From Paenibacillus_V sp046244365 (GTDB lineage: Bacteria; Bacillota; Bacilli; Paenibacillales; NBRC-103111): a stretch of DNA of 64,000 nucleotides. The translations under genes were made by a program, and so were the position numbers. Position 1 is the first letter of the stretch. Each line of letters opens with the position of its first letter. Below the pieces are notes generated by a model. The model was not told where the DNA came from. It saw nothing but the letters and a program-made list of their open reading frames with translations, and searched no databases. Below are positions 17,908 to 25,758 of this stretch, in pieces. Where the stretch lies: positions 1,116,001-1,180,000 of the forward strand of contig NZ_CP176395.1 in the NCBI RefSeq assembly GCF_046244365.1, read 5' to 3'.

Positions 17908-18747
17908 TTAATTCCGCGGAAGCTCGACCCATTGGTACGGGGTCTGCATCGCCTGAAAGCCGTATTGAATGATGGTGATTACCGCAATCGTCTCGCTCGG
18001 ATCGACCGTCGTCTCGCCCGTTTCGAAAAAACGGACCAGATCTTTAATAAATTCGGCGAAAAAGTTGGATTCGGCCTTAAGCGAGACCGATTTGCCCGTT
18101 TCGTAGCCGACCGACAGGCTGAACCCGCTGTCTCCGAAATGGTGGATCGTGGCGGTTCTGCCGCCGGAAAACCCGATCAGCAGCGCCGTGGAGCGCTCCG
18201 TGCCGATAAACATGACGCGCTCGGCTTCGCTGCCCATCAGCGATACGATCGGTTCGATCTGATGGATCGAATAGTTGTCGTATTTTCCCGGCCCTATGCT
18301 GGAGATCGTATCGATTCCTTGTTTGTCCGCACCGGCGTATTCCGTGGCAAACCGGAGAGCCGAGGAAGAATAAAGCGGTGTACCGTGCTTCGCGGCCGTA
18401 TCGAACAAGAGCTTCGCCGTTTGGCGGTCGGGTGCGAACGTTTTGTCAACATAAGTCGGTTTGCCGGATTGCAGCGGAAGCATCGCAAGCTCTTCGTGGA
18501 ACTCGGGATAGTCGGGCGACAGCACGATCAAATAATCGCTCTTCGCGACGACCTCTTCGATCGAGCCTAACAGCTCGATTCCTTTGTTCCGGCACCAGGC
18601 GGCATTGTCCAGTCCGTTCTCCGAATCGACTTTGCCATAGGCGTAAGCGACCTTCAGGCTTCCCCCGGACGCTTGCTCGATCCACTCCGGATATTTATTC
18701 GCATGCCACTCGTCGAGAAAATAATCGATGAACCCGATCGTTTTCAT
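17908..18747 (-). CDS. Gfo/Idh/MocA-like oxidoreductase, atypical
   Basis: 279 residues. The fold pattern resembles Gfo/Idh/MocA sugar-type dehydrogenases (Rossmann-like N-terminus, YVDKTFA at the place of the usual E-K-P, then a C-terminal alpha/beta domain). The N-terminus lacks a clear G-x-G-x-x-G dinucleotide loop and the E-K-P lysine motif is D-K-T, so it may be a diverged or accessory family member. It follows a canonical member of the family by 17 bases and is surely co-transcribed with it, which suggests a shared pathway for a sugar acid or inositol-type compound. Confidence 0.7.
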   Translation of the reverse strand: MKTIGFIDYFLDEWHANKYPEWIEQASGGSLKVAYAYGKVDSENGLDNAAWCRNKGIELLGSIEEVVAKSDYLIVLSPDYPEFHEELAMLPLQSGKPTYVDKTFAPDRQTAKLLFDTAAKHGTPLYSSSALRFATEYAGADKQGIDTISSIGPGKYDNYSIHQIEPIVSLMGSEAERVMFIGTERSTALLIGFSGGRTATIHHFGDSGFSLSVGYETGKSVSLKAESNFFAEFIKDLVRFFETGETTVDPSETIAVITIIQYGFQAMQTPYQWVELPRN

Positions 18748-18764
18748 TTATTACGCCCTCCATT

Positions 18765-19826
18765 CTAGCCCAGCGAAATTTCCGTACGCTGCTCGGAAGA
18801 ATCGTAGATCGCCTGAATGATTTGCGAAGAAAGAATGACGGTATCGATGTGGGACGCCGCTTTTTCGCCGGTGCGCACGCATTCCAGGAATGCGTCGATT
18901 TCGTTCTGGAACATGTCGCGCGATGTGAATTTAGGCGTCGTTTCGAGCAGGGCCCCGTCCTTCGCGCTATAAATTTTAAAGTCCTTGCCGTATTGCAGAC
19001 GAATGCCGGCTTTGTCGCCGAGGAAGTCGATGTACATTTCGTCTACGCCGATGTTTTGCGCCCAGGCGCCGTTCACGGTAATCGTAGGCCCCTCGGTGCG
19101 GATCATGGCGGTTACGAAGTCGTCCACGTCGTACGTGCCGTTATAGTTCGGCGGGCCTGCCCACATGCTGACGTACGTATAGTTTTCCATGTCGCGTCCC
19201 AACTTGCTGTAAGCCTGGCCGGAAACCGTCTTCGGCTTCGGATCGCCTGCACAATACATGACGACGTCGAGGAAGTGAACGCCCCAGTCGATCAGCGCGC
19301 CGCCGCCTGCGATGGCTTTCGTCGTGAAAGCGCCGCCGAGTCCGGGGATGGAGCGCTGCGAACGGAAGCTGATATAGACGTGATAAAGTTCGCCCAGCTC
19401 GCCGTTTTGGATCATTTTTTTGATCATGTTGACGCCTGTGTTGAACCGGTTGACGACGCCGATGTTGAGCACCTTGCCGGTTTCGTGCTGAACCTTCTGC
19501 ATTTCGAGCGCTTCCGCATACGTTCTGGCCGCAGGCTTCTCGCAAAGCACGTTTTTGCCCGCGCGCAAAGCGTCGATCGTGATGGAGGCATGAACGTTAT
19601 TCGGCGTACAAATCGAAACGGCTTCGACCTCCGGATCGTTCAGAACGACGTGATAATCTTCAACCGCTTCGCCGCAGCCGTAATCTTTCACGGCCTTTTC
19701 CGCTCTCTCCTTATTAATATCGCAAAAATATTTGATCTCCGCATTCGGATTCCCTAAGTATGACCTGATGTGCGCGCTGTTGGCGATCGTGCCGCAGCCG
19801 ATGATGGCAACCTTGATTTTACTCAT
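18765..19826 (-). CDS. Gfo/Idh/MocA family oxidoreductase
   Basis: 353 residues. NAD(P)-binding loop GCGTIANSAH near residue 9, the signature LCEKPAA near 95 with catalytic Lys, and GGGALIDWGVHFLDVV (about 176-191) with the conserved Asp/His of this family. It oxidises or epimerises sugar-type substrates in the cytosol. I start at ATG 19826, 8 bases from GGGAGG; the upstream frame to 19889 lacks a ribosome site and adds nothing family-like. First gene of a two-gene unit. Confidence 0.92.
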   Translation of the reverse strand: MSKIKVAIIGCGTIANSAHIRSYLGNPNAEIKYFCDINKERAEKAVKDYGCGEAVEDYHVVLNDPEVEAVSICTPNNVHASITIDALRAGKNVLCEKPAARTYAEALEMQKVQHETGKVLNIGVVNRFNTGVNMIKKMIQNGELGELYHVYISFRSQRSIPGLGGAFTTKAIAGGGALIDWGVHFLDVVMYCAGDPKPKTVSGQAYSKLGRDMENYTYVSMWAGPPNYNGTYDVDDFVTAMIRTEGPTITVNGAWAQNIGVDEMYIDFLGDKAGIRLQYGKDFKIYSAKDGALLETTPKFTSRDMFQNEIDAFLECVRTGEKAASHIDTVILSSQIIQAIYDSSEQRTEISLG

Positions 19827-19948
19827 CGTTAGTCCCTCCCAAATAAGTGTAGACATGTTCAATTGTAGTCCATTGCCTAAAATAAACAATAGATAAGTTC
19901 AACTATGCGCTTATCCCAATTTGCTTTTTGATCGGGGATAGGGCGCTT

Positions 19949-20275
19949 TCAGCTGCGCGGCGCCCAAAGCATGATGGAAACGCCCAGGATGCATACCGCC
20001 GCACCGACCCAATCGTAGAGATCCGGCGTCTTTTTGTCTACGAGCCATCCCCACAGAACGGCGAGAATAATGAAGACGCCTCCGTAAGCGGCGTAAACTC
20101 TGCCGAAGGAGGGGAATTTCTGCAGCGTGGGAATAATGCCGTATGCGATCAGAATGACGCCGCCCGCCAGTCCGTACCAGCCTGGCTTGGACTCCCGCAG
20201 CCACAGCCAAATCAAATACCCGCCGCCGATTTCCGCCAGGCCCGCGACGACAAATAACAGTACAGCCATGATCAT
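19949..20275 (-). CDS. ynfA: YnfA/UPF0060 family small membrane protein
   Basis: 108 residues, four hydrophobic helices, with the family signature FGRVYAAYGGVF near residues 67-78 and LYDWVGAAVCILGV near the end. YnfA proteins resemble the small multidrug-resistance transporters; physiological substrates are poorly defined. The start at ATG 20275 lies 9 bases from GGGAGG; the length matches the E. coli protein. Apparently a single-gene transcript. Confidence 0.9.
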   Translation of the reverse strand: MIMAVLLFVVAGLAEIGGGYLIWLWLRESKPGWYGLAGGVILIAYGIIPTLQKFPSFGRVYAAYGGVFIILAVLWGWLVDKKTPDLYDWVGAAVCILGVSIMLWAPRS

Positions 20276-20396
20276 TGAGCCGATCCTCCCGAATATTCGA
20301 TACATTGAAGATACGGAACGAACGCTTTTTTGTAAAGAGCTTGTACGGGGTCCGAGGTTCGCGTCCGGCGGGGGGCCAGTGCACGATTCGCGGGCG

Positions 20397-20425
20397 TTGA
20401 CAGGCCGTTCAACTCGGGTTATCGT
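20397..20425 (+). promoter_or_regulatory. Possible promoter upstream of a terminator with no gene between
   Basis: TTGACA (20397-20402) and TATCGT (20420-20425) are 17 bases apart. The -35 is perfect, the -10 only four of six. The terminator at 20449 follows within 25 bases. Confidence 0.35.
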
Positions 20426-20448
20426 TACAGAATAAACGTACGCGAGGA

Positions 20449-20491
20449 AGCACCTCCGACAGGCATTGCCTGCTTTGGGGGTGCTTTTTTT
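20449..20491 (+). terminator. Rho-independent terminator or attenuator before the Rpn-type gene
   Basis: AAGCACCTCC and GGGGGTGCTT form the stem around an inner CAGGCATTGCCTG hairpin, followed by TTTTTT. No plus-strand gene precedes it, so it would end only a very short leader transcript. Confidence 0.75.
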
Positions 20492-20576
20492 CATTTTTCG
20501 ATCAAAAGGAGGGGGAAACAGGCGGTTTACGCGGCAAAACGCCCGCCGATTTGGTATACTCAAAGGAGGGAAACGG

Positions 20577-21566
20577 TTGGACGCTAGAGAGTTGTTGAAG
20601 GATCATGACCGGTTATTCAAGGAACTCATTCAGACGTTTTTTGAGGAGTTCATGCTTCTCTTCTTTCCCGAAGCGCACGAGGCGATCGATTTCTCGGAAG
20701 CCGTGTTTTTGTCGGAGGAAGTGTTTACCGATATTACGGCAGGGGAGAAGCGGCGGGTAGACCTGCTGGTGCGGACAAGGCTGAAGGGTGAAGAAGGAAT
20801 CGTTATCGTACACATCGAGCCGCAGTCGTATAAGCAGGCCGACTTTAACAAACGCATGTTTATTTATTTCAGCAGGCTGTACGAAAAATACGATCAGCGG
20901 ATTTTGCCGATTGCGGTCTTTAACAACGGCCGGGTCGGCGAGGAAGCGGATGTGTTTTCGGTATCTTTCCCGTTTTTGAACGTGCTGCAATTCCAGTTCT
21001 ATAAATTGGAGTTAAATAAAAGGGAATGGCGAGACTATATTCATCAAAATAATCCTGTTGCCGCAGCGCTGCTTAGCAATATGGGCTACCGGGACGAAGA
21101 ACGGGTCGAGGTCAAAAAGGAATTTTTGCGCATGCTCGTCCGTTTGCGTCTCGATCCGGCTCGAATGTCGCTGATTGCCGGTTTTTTTGACGCTTACCTG
21201 AAGTGGGGAGAGCAGGAGGAACGGCAGCTCGCCGACGAGCTGCATAAATTGGAGGCCGGTGAGGAGGCGCGCATTATGGAGCTGAAGACGTATTGGGAGA
21301 AGGAAGCGGAGCTAAAGGGGAAGCATGAAGGAAAGCTTGAAGGAAAGCTTGAAGGAAAGCTTGAAGGAGAGGCTATCGGAAAGAGGGAGTTTATCGGCAA
21401 ATTTCTGCATGCCCAATTCGGCGAAGCGGCACAAGAGCTGTGCGAAGCGATCGCCAAAGTGACGAATCCGGAGCTGCTTGACCGCATCGTAGATCCGTTG
21501 TTCCATACCCGAAGCCTGGAAGAGGCGGAAACGATCGTGAGGCGCGCACTGCAAAGCAGGAAATAA
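20577..21566 (+). CDS. Rpn/PD-(D/E)XK-type nuclease family protein
   Basis: 329 residues. The N-terminal part (1-160) shows a PD-(D/E)XK-like layout: RRVDLLVRT with Asp near 61, then IVIVHIEPQS with the E-x-Q pair near 80, as in recombination-promoting nuclease (Rpn)/putative transposase proteins. The C-terminal half is charged and helical, with EGKLEGKLEGKLEGE repeats encoded by 12-base units near 21325-21370. TTG start 20577 is 7 bases after AGGAGG. The upstream open frame crosses a terminator and is not translated in my view. Proteins of this group are common and multicopy in Paenibacillaceae; the role is unproven. Confidence 0.8.
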   Translation: MDARELLKDHDRLFKELIQTFFEEFMLLFFPEAHEAIDFSEAVFLSEEVFTDITAGEKRRVDLLVRTRLKGEEGIVIVHIEPQSYKQADFNKRMFIYFSRLYEKYDQRILPIAVFNNGRVGEEADVFSVSFPFLNVLQFQFYKLELNKREWRDYIHQNNPVAAALLSNMGYRDEERVEVKKEFLRMLVRLRLDPARMSLIAGFFDAYLKWGEQEERQLADELHKLEAGEEARIMELKTYWEKEAELKGKHEGKLEGKLEGKLEGEAIGKREFIGKFLHAQFGEAAQELCEAIAKVTNPELLDRIVDPLFHTRSLEEAETIVRRALQSRK

Positions 21567-21586
21567 AGGTGGGACCCTTCTAGCAT

Positions 21587-21630
21587 AAAACCCGCTCATG
21601 CGAATGAACTTCGCGTGAGCGGGTTTCTTT
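21587..21630 (+). terminator. Terminator after the Rpn-type gene
   Basis: AAACCCGCTCATGCG and CGCGTGAGCGGGTTT pair, followed by CTTTC; 20 bases after the stop codon. Confidence 0.85.
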
Positions 21631-21880
21631 CATAAGCCTAATCGTTCAAGACGGTCAAATATAATAACCTGTTTCGGCAGGACGGCTCATGGGGGACAAT
21701 GGGGCTCAAACGATGCGTTTTGGTCAGAGGACGGACTTCTAAGGATGACTTTTCGGGCGTCACGGCATCCGAGTACAGTCTGCAAAACTAGCCGCCGTTG
21801 TTGTGCGCTTGACGCGAGTGATACTATAAAGCAAATATGTTTTATTGATCATTTTCCACCTCTTTAGCATTTTCTACACG

Positions 21881-21911
21881 CGAAAAACCCTTATGAACCA
21901 AGGGTTTTTCG
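21881..21911. terminator. Insulating hairpin upstream of the promoter at 21963
   Basis: CGAAAAACCCTT and AAGGGTTTTTCG form a 12-bp stem with a 7-base loop; the T-run lies inside the arm. Likely a bidirectional terminator that isolates the downstream operon. Confidence 0.6.
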
Positions 21912-21949
21912 GTTCGTTAAGCGGTTTCTGGCGAAAAAACGAAGCCGAA

Positions 21950-21991
21950 TGAAAACGCTTCGTTTACAGTTCGTGAAAGCGTTTTTACAAT
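21950..21991 (+). promoter_or_regulatory. Promoter overlapped by two cre-like (CcpA) sites
   Basis: TTTACA (21963-21968) and TACAAT (21986-21991) are separated by exactly 17 bases. TGAAAACGCTTCGT (21950-21963) and TGAAAGCGTTTTTA (21974-21987) each match the cre consensus TGWAARCGYTWNCW at 13 of 14 positions; the second fills the promoter spacer. This predicts carbon catabolite repression of the lipoprotein/permease operon. Confidence 0.7.
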
Positions 21992-22071
21992 GGGGAATGT
22001 ACCCGGTGACAGCCGAATGGGATGAACCGGGAAGCAAGCCAAGCACCACAAACAAAAGGGAGGAAAAAGAA

Positions 22072-23691
22072 ATGTCGAAAAAGAAAAAGCATCTCGCCGT
22101 TCTTTCCGCAATCACGCTGGTCGCATCGTTTGTTGCCGGCTGCGGCGGCGGCACGAAGACAGAAAACGGAGGGACGTCGTCATCTCCATCCGCATCGCCG
22201 TCTGCATCCGCTAACGCCAACGCGAAAAACGTCGGAGATACGGGCGGCCTCAAGCTGCCGATCGTCGACAAGCCGACTACCTTAACATGGATGCTCGTCA
22301 GCGACAACACGAATTTGCCGAACTCGATGGTCGTTAAGGAAATCGAAAAACGTACGGGGATCAAGCTCGATATTCAAGCCTATTCGTCCCAAACGTATAA
22401 AGATAAATTGAAGATCGTCGTCGCATCGGGCAAGCTTCCGGATATTTTCCACGGCCTTACGCTTAACGAAGCGAACAAAATGGGCTTGCAAGGCGCACTG
22501 GAGCCGATCAACAAGCATTTGAACGACCTGCCGAACTTTAAGAAGCTATACGCCGATAATCCGGAAAACAGCTGGGTCATGAAATCGTACTCGGACGATA
22601 AAAACAACCTGTACACTTGGCCGGTCTACGGCTTGCAGCGCGACGTCAACCACGGCTTCCTGTACCGGAAGGACATCTTCGACAAGCTGGGCATCAAGGA
22701 ATGGACGAACACCGACGAGTTCTACCAAGCGCTTAAGAAGCTGAAGGAAGCTTATCCGCAATCGTATCCACTCGCTTCCAAAACGAAGGAAATCATTTTC
22801 AGCGATTGGGCCTACGGCTGGGGAATCGGCGGCGGAAACTTTCCTGCTTATTATGACGAAAAATCCAAAACATGGAAGCTTCAATACTTGCAGCCCGAAT
22901 ACAAAGCCATGCTCGACTACATGAAGAAGCTGTATAACGAGGGGCTTATGGATCCGGAATTCATTACGGATACGGACGCTTCCTGGACAGCAAAAATGAC
23001 AACGGACAAATCGTTCGTCACCTTCGACTGGATCGGAAGGCTCGAGCAGTTCGCCACTCAAGTCAAGGCGCAAAACCCGGCCTACAACCTGCGTTACGGA
23101 AATCCGGTCGGCCCGACAGGCAATATCCGGACGCTGCCTAAGATCGACAACTTCAGCATCGTCGTATCGAACAACGAGAAGAAAGACATCGCACTCAAGC
23201 TGCTTGACTACTTGACCAGCCCGTCCGGCTCTTCGCTCGTCACGATGGGCGTTGAAGGCGAAACCTACAATCTCGTGGACGGCAAACCGGTTTATCCGGA
23301 GCTGAAAGATGTCGCGAATGTCGATATCAAAACGCTTGATGCAAAGTACGGCATGTGGCTCGAAGTCATGTACCTACGTCCGGACAAGCGCAGCGTATAC
23401 TACAAGTTCACGGAGAAAGAGCAAGAAGCCCAAGACAAGATCGTCAAGGCTAAGAAATTCGAAGCGGCCGATCCTGTGCTGAAATTCTCGGATGAAGAAA
23501 CGAAAACGATTGCGGAGCTCCGCGCTTCGATCCTCAAAGCCGCTAACGAATTCAGCACGAAGTACGTCATGAAGAAAGAATTTGGCGACGCGCAGTGGGA
23601 AGAATGGAAGCAAACGGTTGAGAAGCTGGGTGCGGCTAAGTTCATCGAGTCCTTCAACTCGGCGCAGAAGCGTTACGACGAAGCGAAATAA
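22072..23691 (+). CDS. Carbohydrate ABC transporter solute-binding lipoprotein
   Basis: 539 residues. A polylysine N-terminus and hydrophobic core precede lipobox VAGC (Cys24), followed by a Gly/Ser/Pro/Ala linker and a large type-1 binding domain (VASGKLPDIFHGLTL near 120, WPVYGLQRDVNHGFLYRKDIF near 180). This is LplA-like in size. I start at ATG 22072, 8 bases from GGGAGG; the frame is open further up but crosses the promoter. First gene of an operon of binding protein, two permeases, AraC regulator and dehydrogenase. Confidence 0.95.
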   Translation: MSKKKKHLAVLSAITLVASFVAGCGGGTKTENGGTSSSPSASPSASANANAKNVGDTGGLKLPIVDKPTTLTWMLVSDNTNLPNSMVVKEIEKRTGIKLDIQAYSSQTYKDKLKIVVASGKLPDIFHGLTLNEANKMGLQGALEPINKHLNDLPNFKKLYADNPENSWVMKSYSDDKNNLYTWPVYGLQRDVNHGFLYRKDIFDKLGIKEWTNTDEFYQALKKLKEAYPQSYPLASKTKEIIFSDWAYGWGIGGGNFPAYYDEKSKTWKLQYLQPEYKAMLDYMKKLYNEGLMDPEFITDTDASWTAKMTTDKSFVTFDWIGRLEQFATQVKAQNPAYNLRYGNPVGPTGNIRTLPKIDNFSIVVSNNEKKDIALKLLDYLTSPSGSSLVTMGVEGETYNLVDGKPVYPELKDVANVDIKTLDAKYGMWLEVMYLRPDKRSVYYKFTEKEQEAQDKIVKAKKFEAADPVLKFSDEETKTIAELRASILKAANEFSTKYVMKKEFGDAQWEEWKQTVEKLGAAKFIESFNSAQKRYDEAK

Positions 23692-23713
23692 TAGAGGAAC
23701 GCGTTTGGCCGGC

Positions 23714-23745
23714 GGCACCCGGATATTATCGATTCGGGTGCCCCT
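23714..23745 (+). promoter_or_regulatory. Intercistronic hairpin after binding-protein gene
   Basis: GGCACCCG and CGGGTGCC form an 8-bp stem 22 bases past the stop, followed by a C/T-rich run. Same position as the hairpin after the lipoprotein at 11722; likely tunes receptor-to-permease ratio. Confidence 0.6.
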
Positions 23746-23850
23746 CTCTTTCACCATTCGGAAGATGATACCACGATGAAATGTTCATCGCCTCGGTAAC
23801 GCACGGCAGCACAGCCGCCGGACGTTTACCTTTGTAATCGGAGGGATTTA

Positions 23851-24819
23851 ATGATGCAAACAACACATTCGGAGATGAACCCCCTGCCTAAAGTAGAGAA
23901 ACCGCGTTCCGGGTTCGCTTCGTTATGGAAAAATATACGGCGGGACCGGCAACTGCTTATTTTGTTCATTCCTTGTATCGTTTTCTATGCTTTGTTCCGG
24001 TACGGTCCGATTTACGGGCTGATTATCGCCTTTAAGGATTACAGCGTTTATGAAGGCATAATGGGAAGCAAGTGGGTCGGCTTCGAGCATTTTCAGCGTT
24101 TTTTCGATAGTCCGGATTTTTGGCTGTTGTTCAAAAATACGTTCTTGCTGGGTCTTTTCACGCTTATATGGGCGTTTCCGTTCCCGATCATATTCGCGCT
24201 CCTGTTAAACGAGGTCCGCGGCATCAGATTCAAGAAAACCGTGCAAACGTTCAGCTACCTTCCGGCTTTCTTGTCGGTCGTTATCGTCTGCAGTATGGTG
24301 ATCGACTTTCTCTCCCCGACGAACGGTCTGATCAATACGGCGCTCAAAGCGATGGGCTTCGAGGGCATTTATTTCCTGGCCGCTCCGGAGTGGTTCCGTA
24401 CCATATTCATATCGTCCGAGATATGGCAGCATATGGGTTACGAAGCCATTATCTATCTTGCCGCCATTGCCGGCATCGATCCGACCCTGTATGAAGCGGC
24501 CAAGGTGGACGGCGCGAAGCGCTGGCACATGATGCGGTACATTACGCTTCCTAGCATCATGCCGACGATTCTGATTCTGTTTATTATCAAAAGCGGCTCC
24601 GTCTTCCGGATCGGCTACGAGAAGGTGCTGCTGCTCTACAATCCGATGACGTACGAGGTGGCGGACGTATTCTCCACTTACGTGTATCGGAAAGGGATGC
24701 TCGAAACGAATTACAGCTATGCGGCCGCGGTCGGCCTGTTCGAAGCGGTTATCGCTCTCGTCATGCTGCTGATTTCCAACACGATAAGCAAGAAAGCGGG
24801 AGGGAAAGGGCTATGGTAA
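23851..24819 (+). CDS. Sugar ABC transporter permease, LplB type
   Basis: 322 residues with an N-terminal cytoplasmic tail and six helices. EAA loop YEAAKVDGAK near residue 213 followed by I-T-LPSIMP. Two ATGs occur in tandem at 23851 and 23854 behind GGAGGG; either could serve. The gene overlaps the next permease by 7 bases, so translation is coupled. Confidence 0.94.
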   Translation: MMQTTHSEMNPLPKVEKPRSGFASLWKNIRRDRQLLILFIPCIVFYALFRYGPIYGLIIAFKDYSVYEGIMGSKWVGFEHFQRFFDSPDFWLLFKNTFLLGLFTLIWAFPFPIIFALLLNEVRGIRFKKTVQTFSYLPAFLSVVIVCSMVIDFLSPTNGLINTALKAMGFEGIYFLAAPEWFRTIFISSEIWQHMGYEAIIYLAAIAGIDPTLYEAAKVDGAKRWHMMRYITLPSIMPTILILFIIKSGSVFRIGYEKVLLLYNPMTYEVADVFSTYVYRKGMLETNYSYAAAVGLFEAVIALVMLLISNTISKKAGGKGLW

Positions 24820-25688
24820 GAAGAGGCGCCCTGGGGCAGCGATTTACTCTGTTTGATTTTTTCCTCACCGTGGTATTAAGTTTGGTCGCCATCGTAACGG
24901 TGTATCCGGTCGTTTATATCGTGGCGGTATCGTTCAGCGAAACGTCCTACATCGTGCAGAACAAAGTGTTTTTATGGCCGAGAGGGTTCAACTTCGATGC
25001 GTATAAGGAAATTTTGGAGAGTCCGCGCATTCCGAGGGCGTACCTGAACACGATTCTCTATACCGCGGTCGGCACGTTCATTAACCTTCTGATGACGGCC
25101 ATAGCGGCGTATCCGCTGTCGCGGCATGGGTTTGTGGGCAAGAAGTTTTTTATGGTGGCTATCGTGCTTACGATGTTCTTGAACGGCGGCATCATTCCGA
25201 CCTTTTTGATCGTACAAAAGCTGAACCTGATCGATTCCATCTGGGCGATCGTGCTGCCGAATGCGATCTGGACGGTCGAACTTCTCATTATCAAGAGCTT
25301 CTATGAGGCGATGTCTCCTTCCCTGCGCGAATCCGCGGTGATGGACGGCGCTTCCGAATACCGGGTCTTGTTTAGCATCGTCATCCCGCTTTCCAAGCCT
25401 GCCCTCGCGTCCATCGGACTGTTTTATTTCATGGGCCATTGGAACAGCTTCTTCATTCCGATGATTTATTTGAATGACGCCAAGCTTTATCCGCTGCAGG
25501 TCGTGCTTCGAGATATGCTGTTTTTCGATACGAACAAGCAGTCGGGGCTGATCGAGCAGGCGCTGTTAGCGCCGCAAGCGCTGAAGAATGCGACGATTTT
25601 CATTTCCATGGTGCCGGTCTTGCTCATCTATCCGTTTGCCCAGAAATATTTTGCCAAAGGCATTATGTTAGGGTCTGAAAAGGGATAG
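24813..25688 (+). CDS. Sugar ABC transporter permease, YtcP/MalG type
   Basis: 291 residues, six helices. EAA-type loop RESAVMDGAS near residue 171 and the C-terminal block YPFAQKYFAKGIMLGSEKG. It starts inside the end of the preceding permease gene (ribosome site GGGAGGGAAAGGG within that gene), a sign of translational coupling. It completes the pore for the lipoprotein at 22072; the ATPase is not local. Confidence 0.94.
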   Translation: MVRRGALGQRFTLFDFFLTVVLSLVAIVTVYPVVYIVAVSFSETSYIVQNKVFLWPRGFNFDAYKEILESPRIPRAYLNTILYTAVGTFINLLMTAIAAYPLSRHGFVGKKFFMVAIVLTMFLNGGIIPTFLIVQKLNLIDSIWAIVLPNAIWTVELLIIKSFYEAMSPSLRESAVMDGASEYRVLFSIVIPLSKPALASIGLFYFMGHWNSFFIPMIYLNDAKLYPLQVVLRDMLFFDTNKQSGLIEQALLAPQALKNATIFISMVPVLLIYPFAQKYFAKGIMLGSEKG

Positions 25689-25758
25689 CTCCCCCTTTGT
25701 CGAAAGAGTAAGGAATGTGACGATTTTTGTCGTTTGCATTCATGGGGGGTAGGGCTTG

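Larger units (their letters stand above)
21631..22071 (+). other. Leader and control region of the second transporter operon
   Basis: No gene. From about 21660 to 21880 nothing is recognised. A hairpin at 21881-21911 (CGAAAAACCCTT with AAGGGTTTTTCG) is followed by the CcpA-site-like sequences and promoter listed separately, then a leader of about 75 bases to the lipoprotein start. Confidence 0.6.

Noticed and set aside
20466..20576. N-terminal extension of the Rpn-type protein
   Set aside because: It would start inside the terminator at 20449-20491; the TTG at 20577 has an AGGAGG at the right distance.
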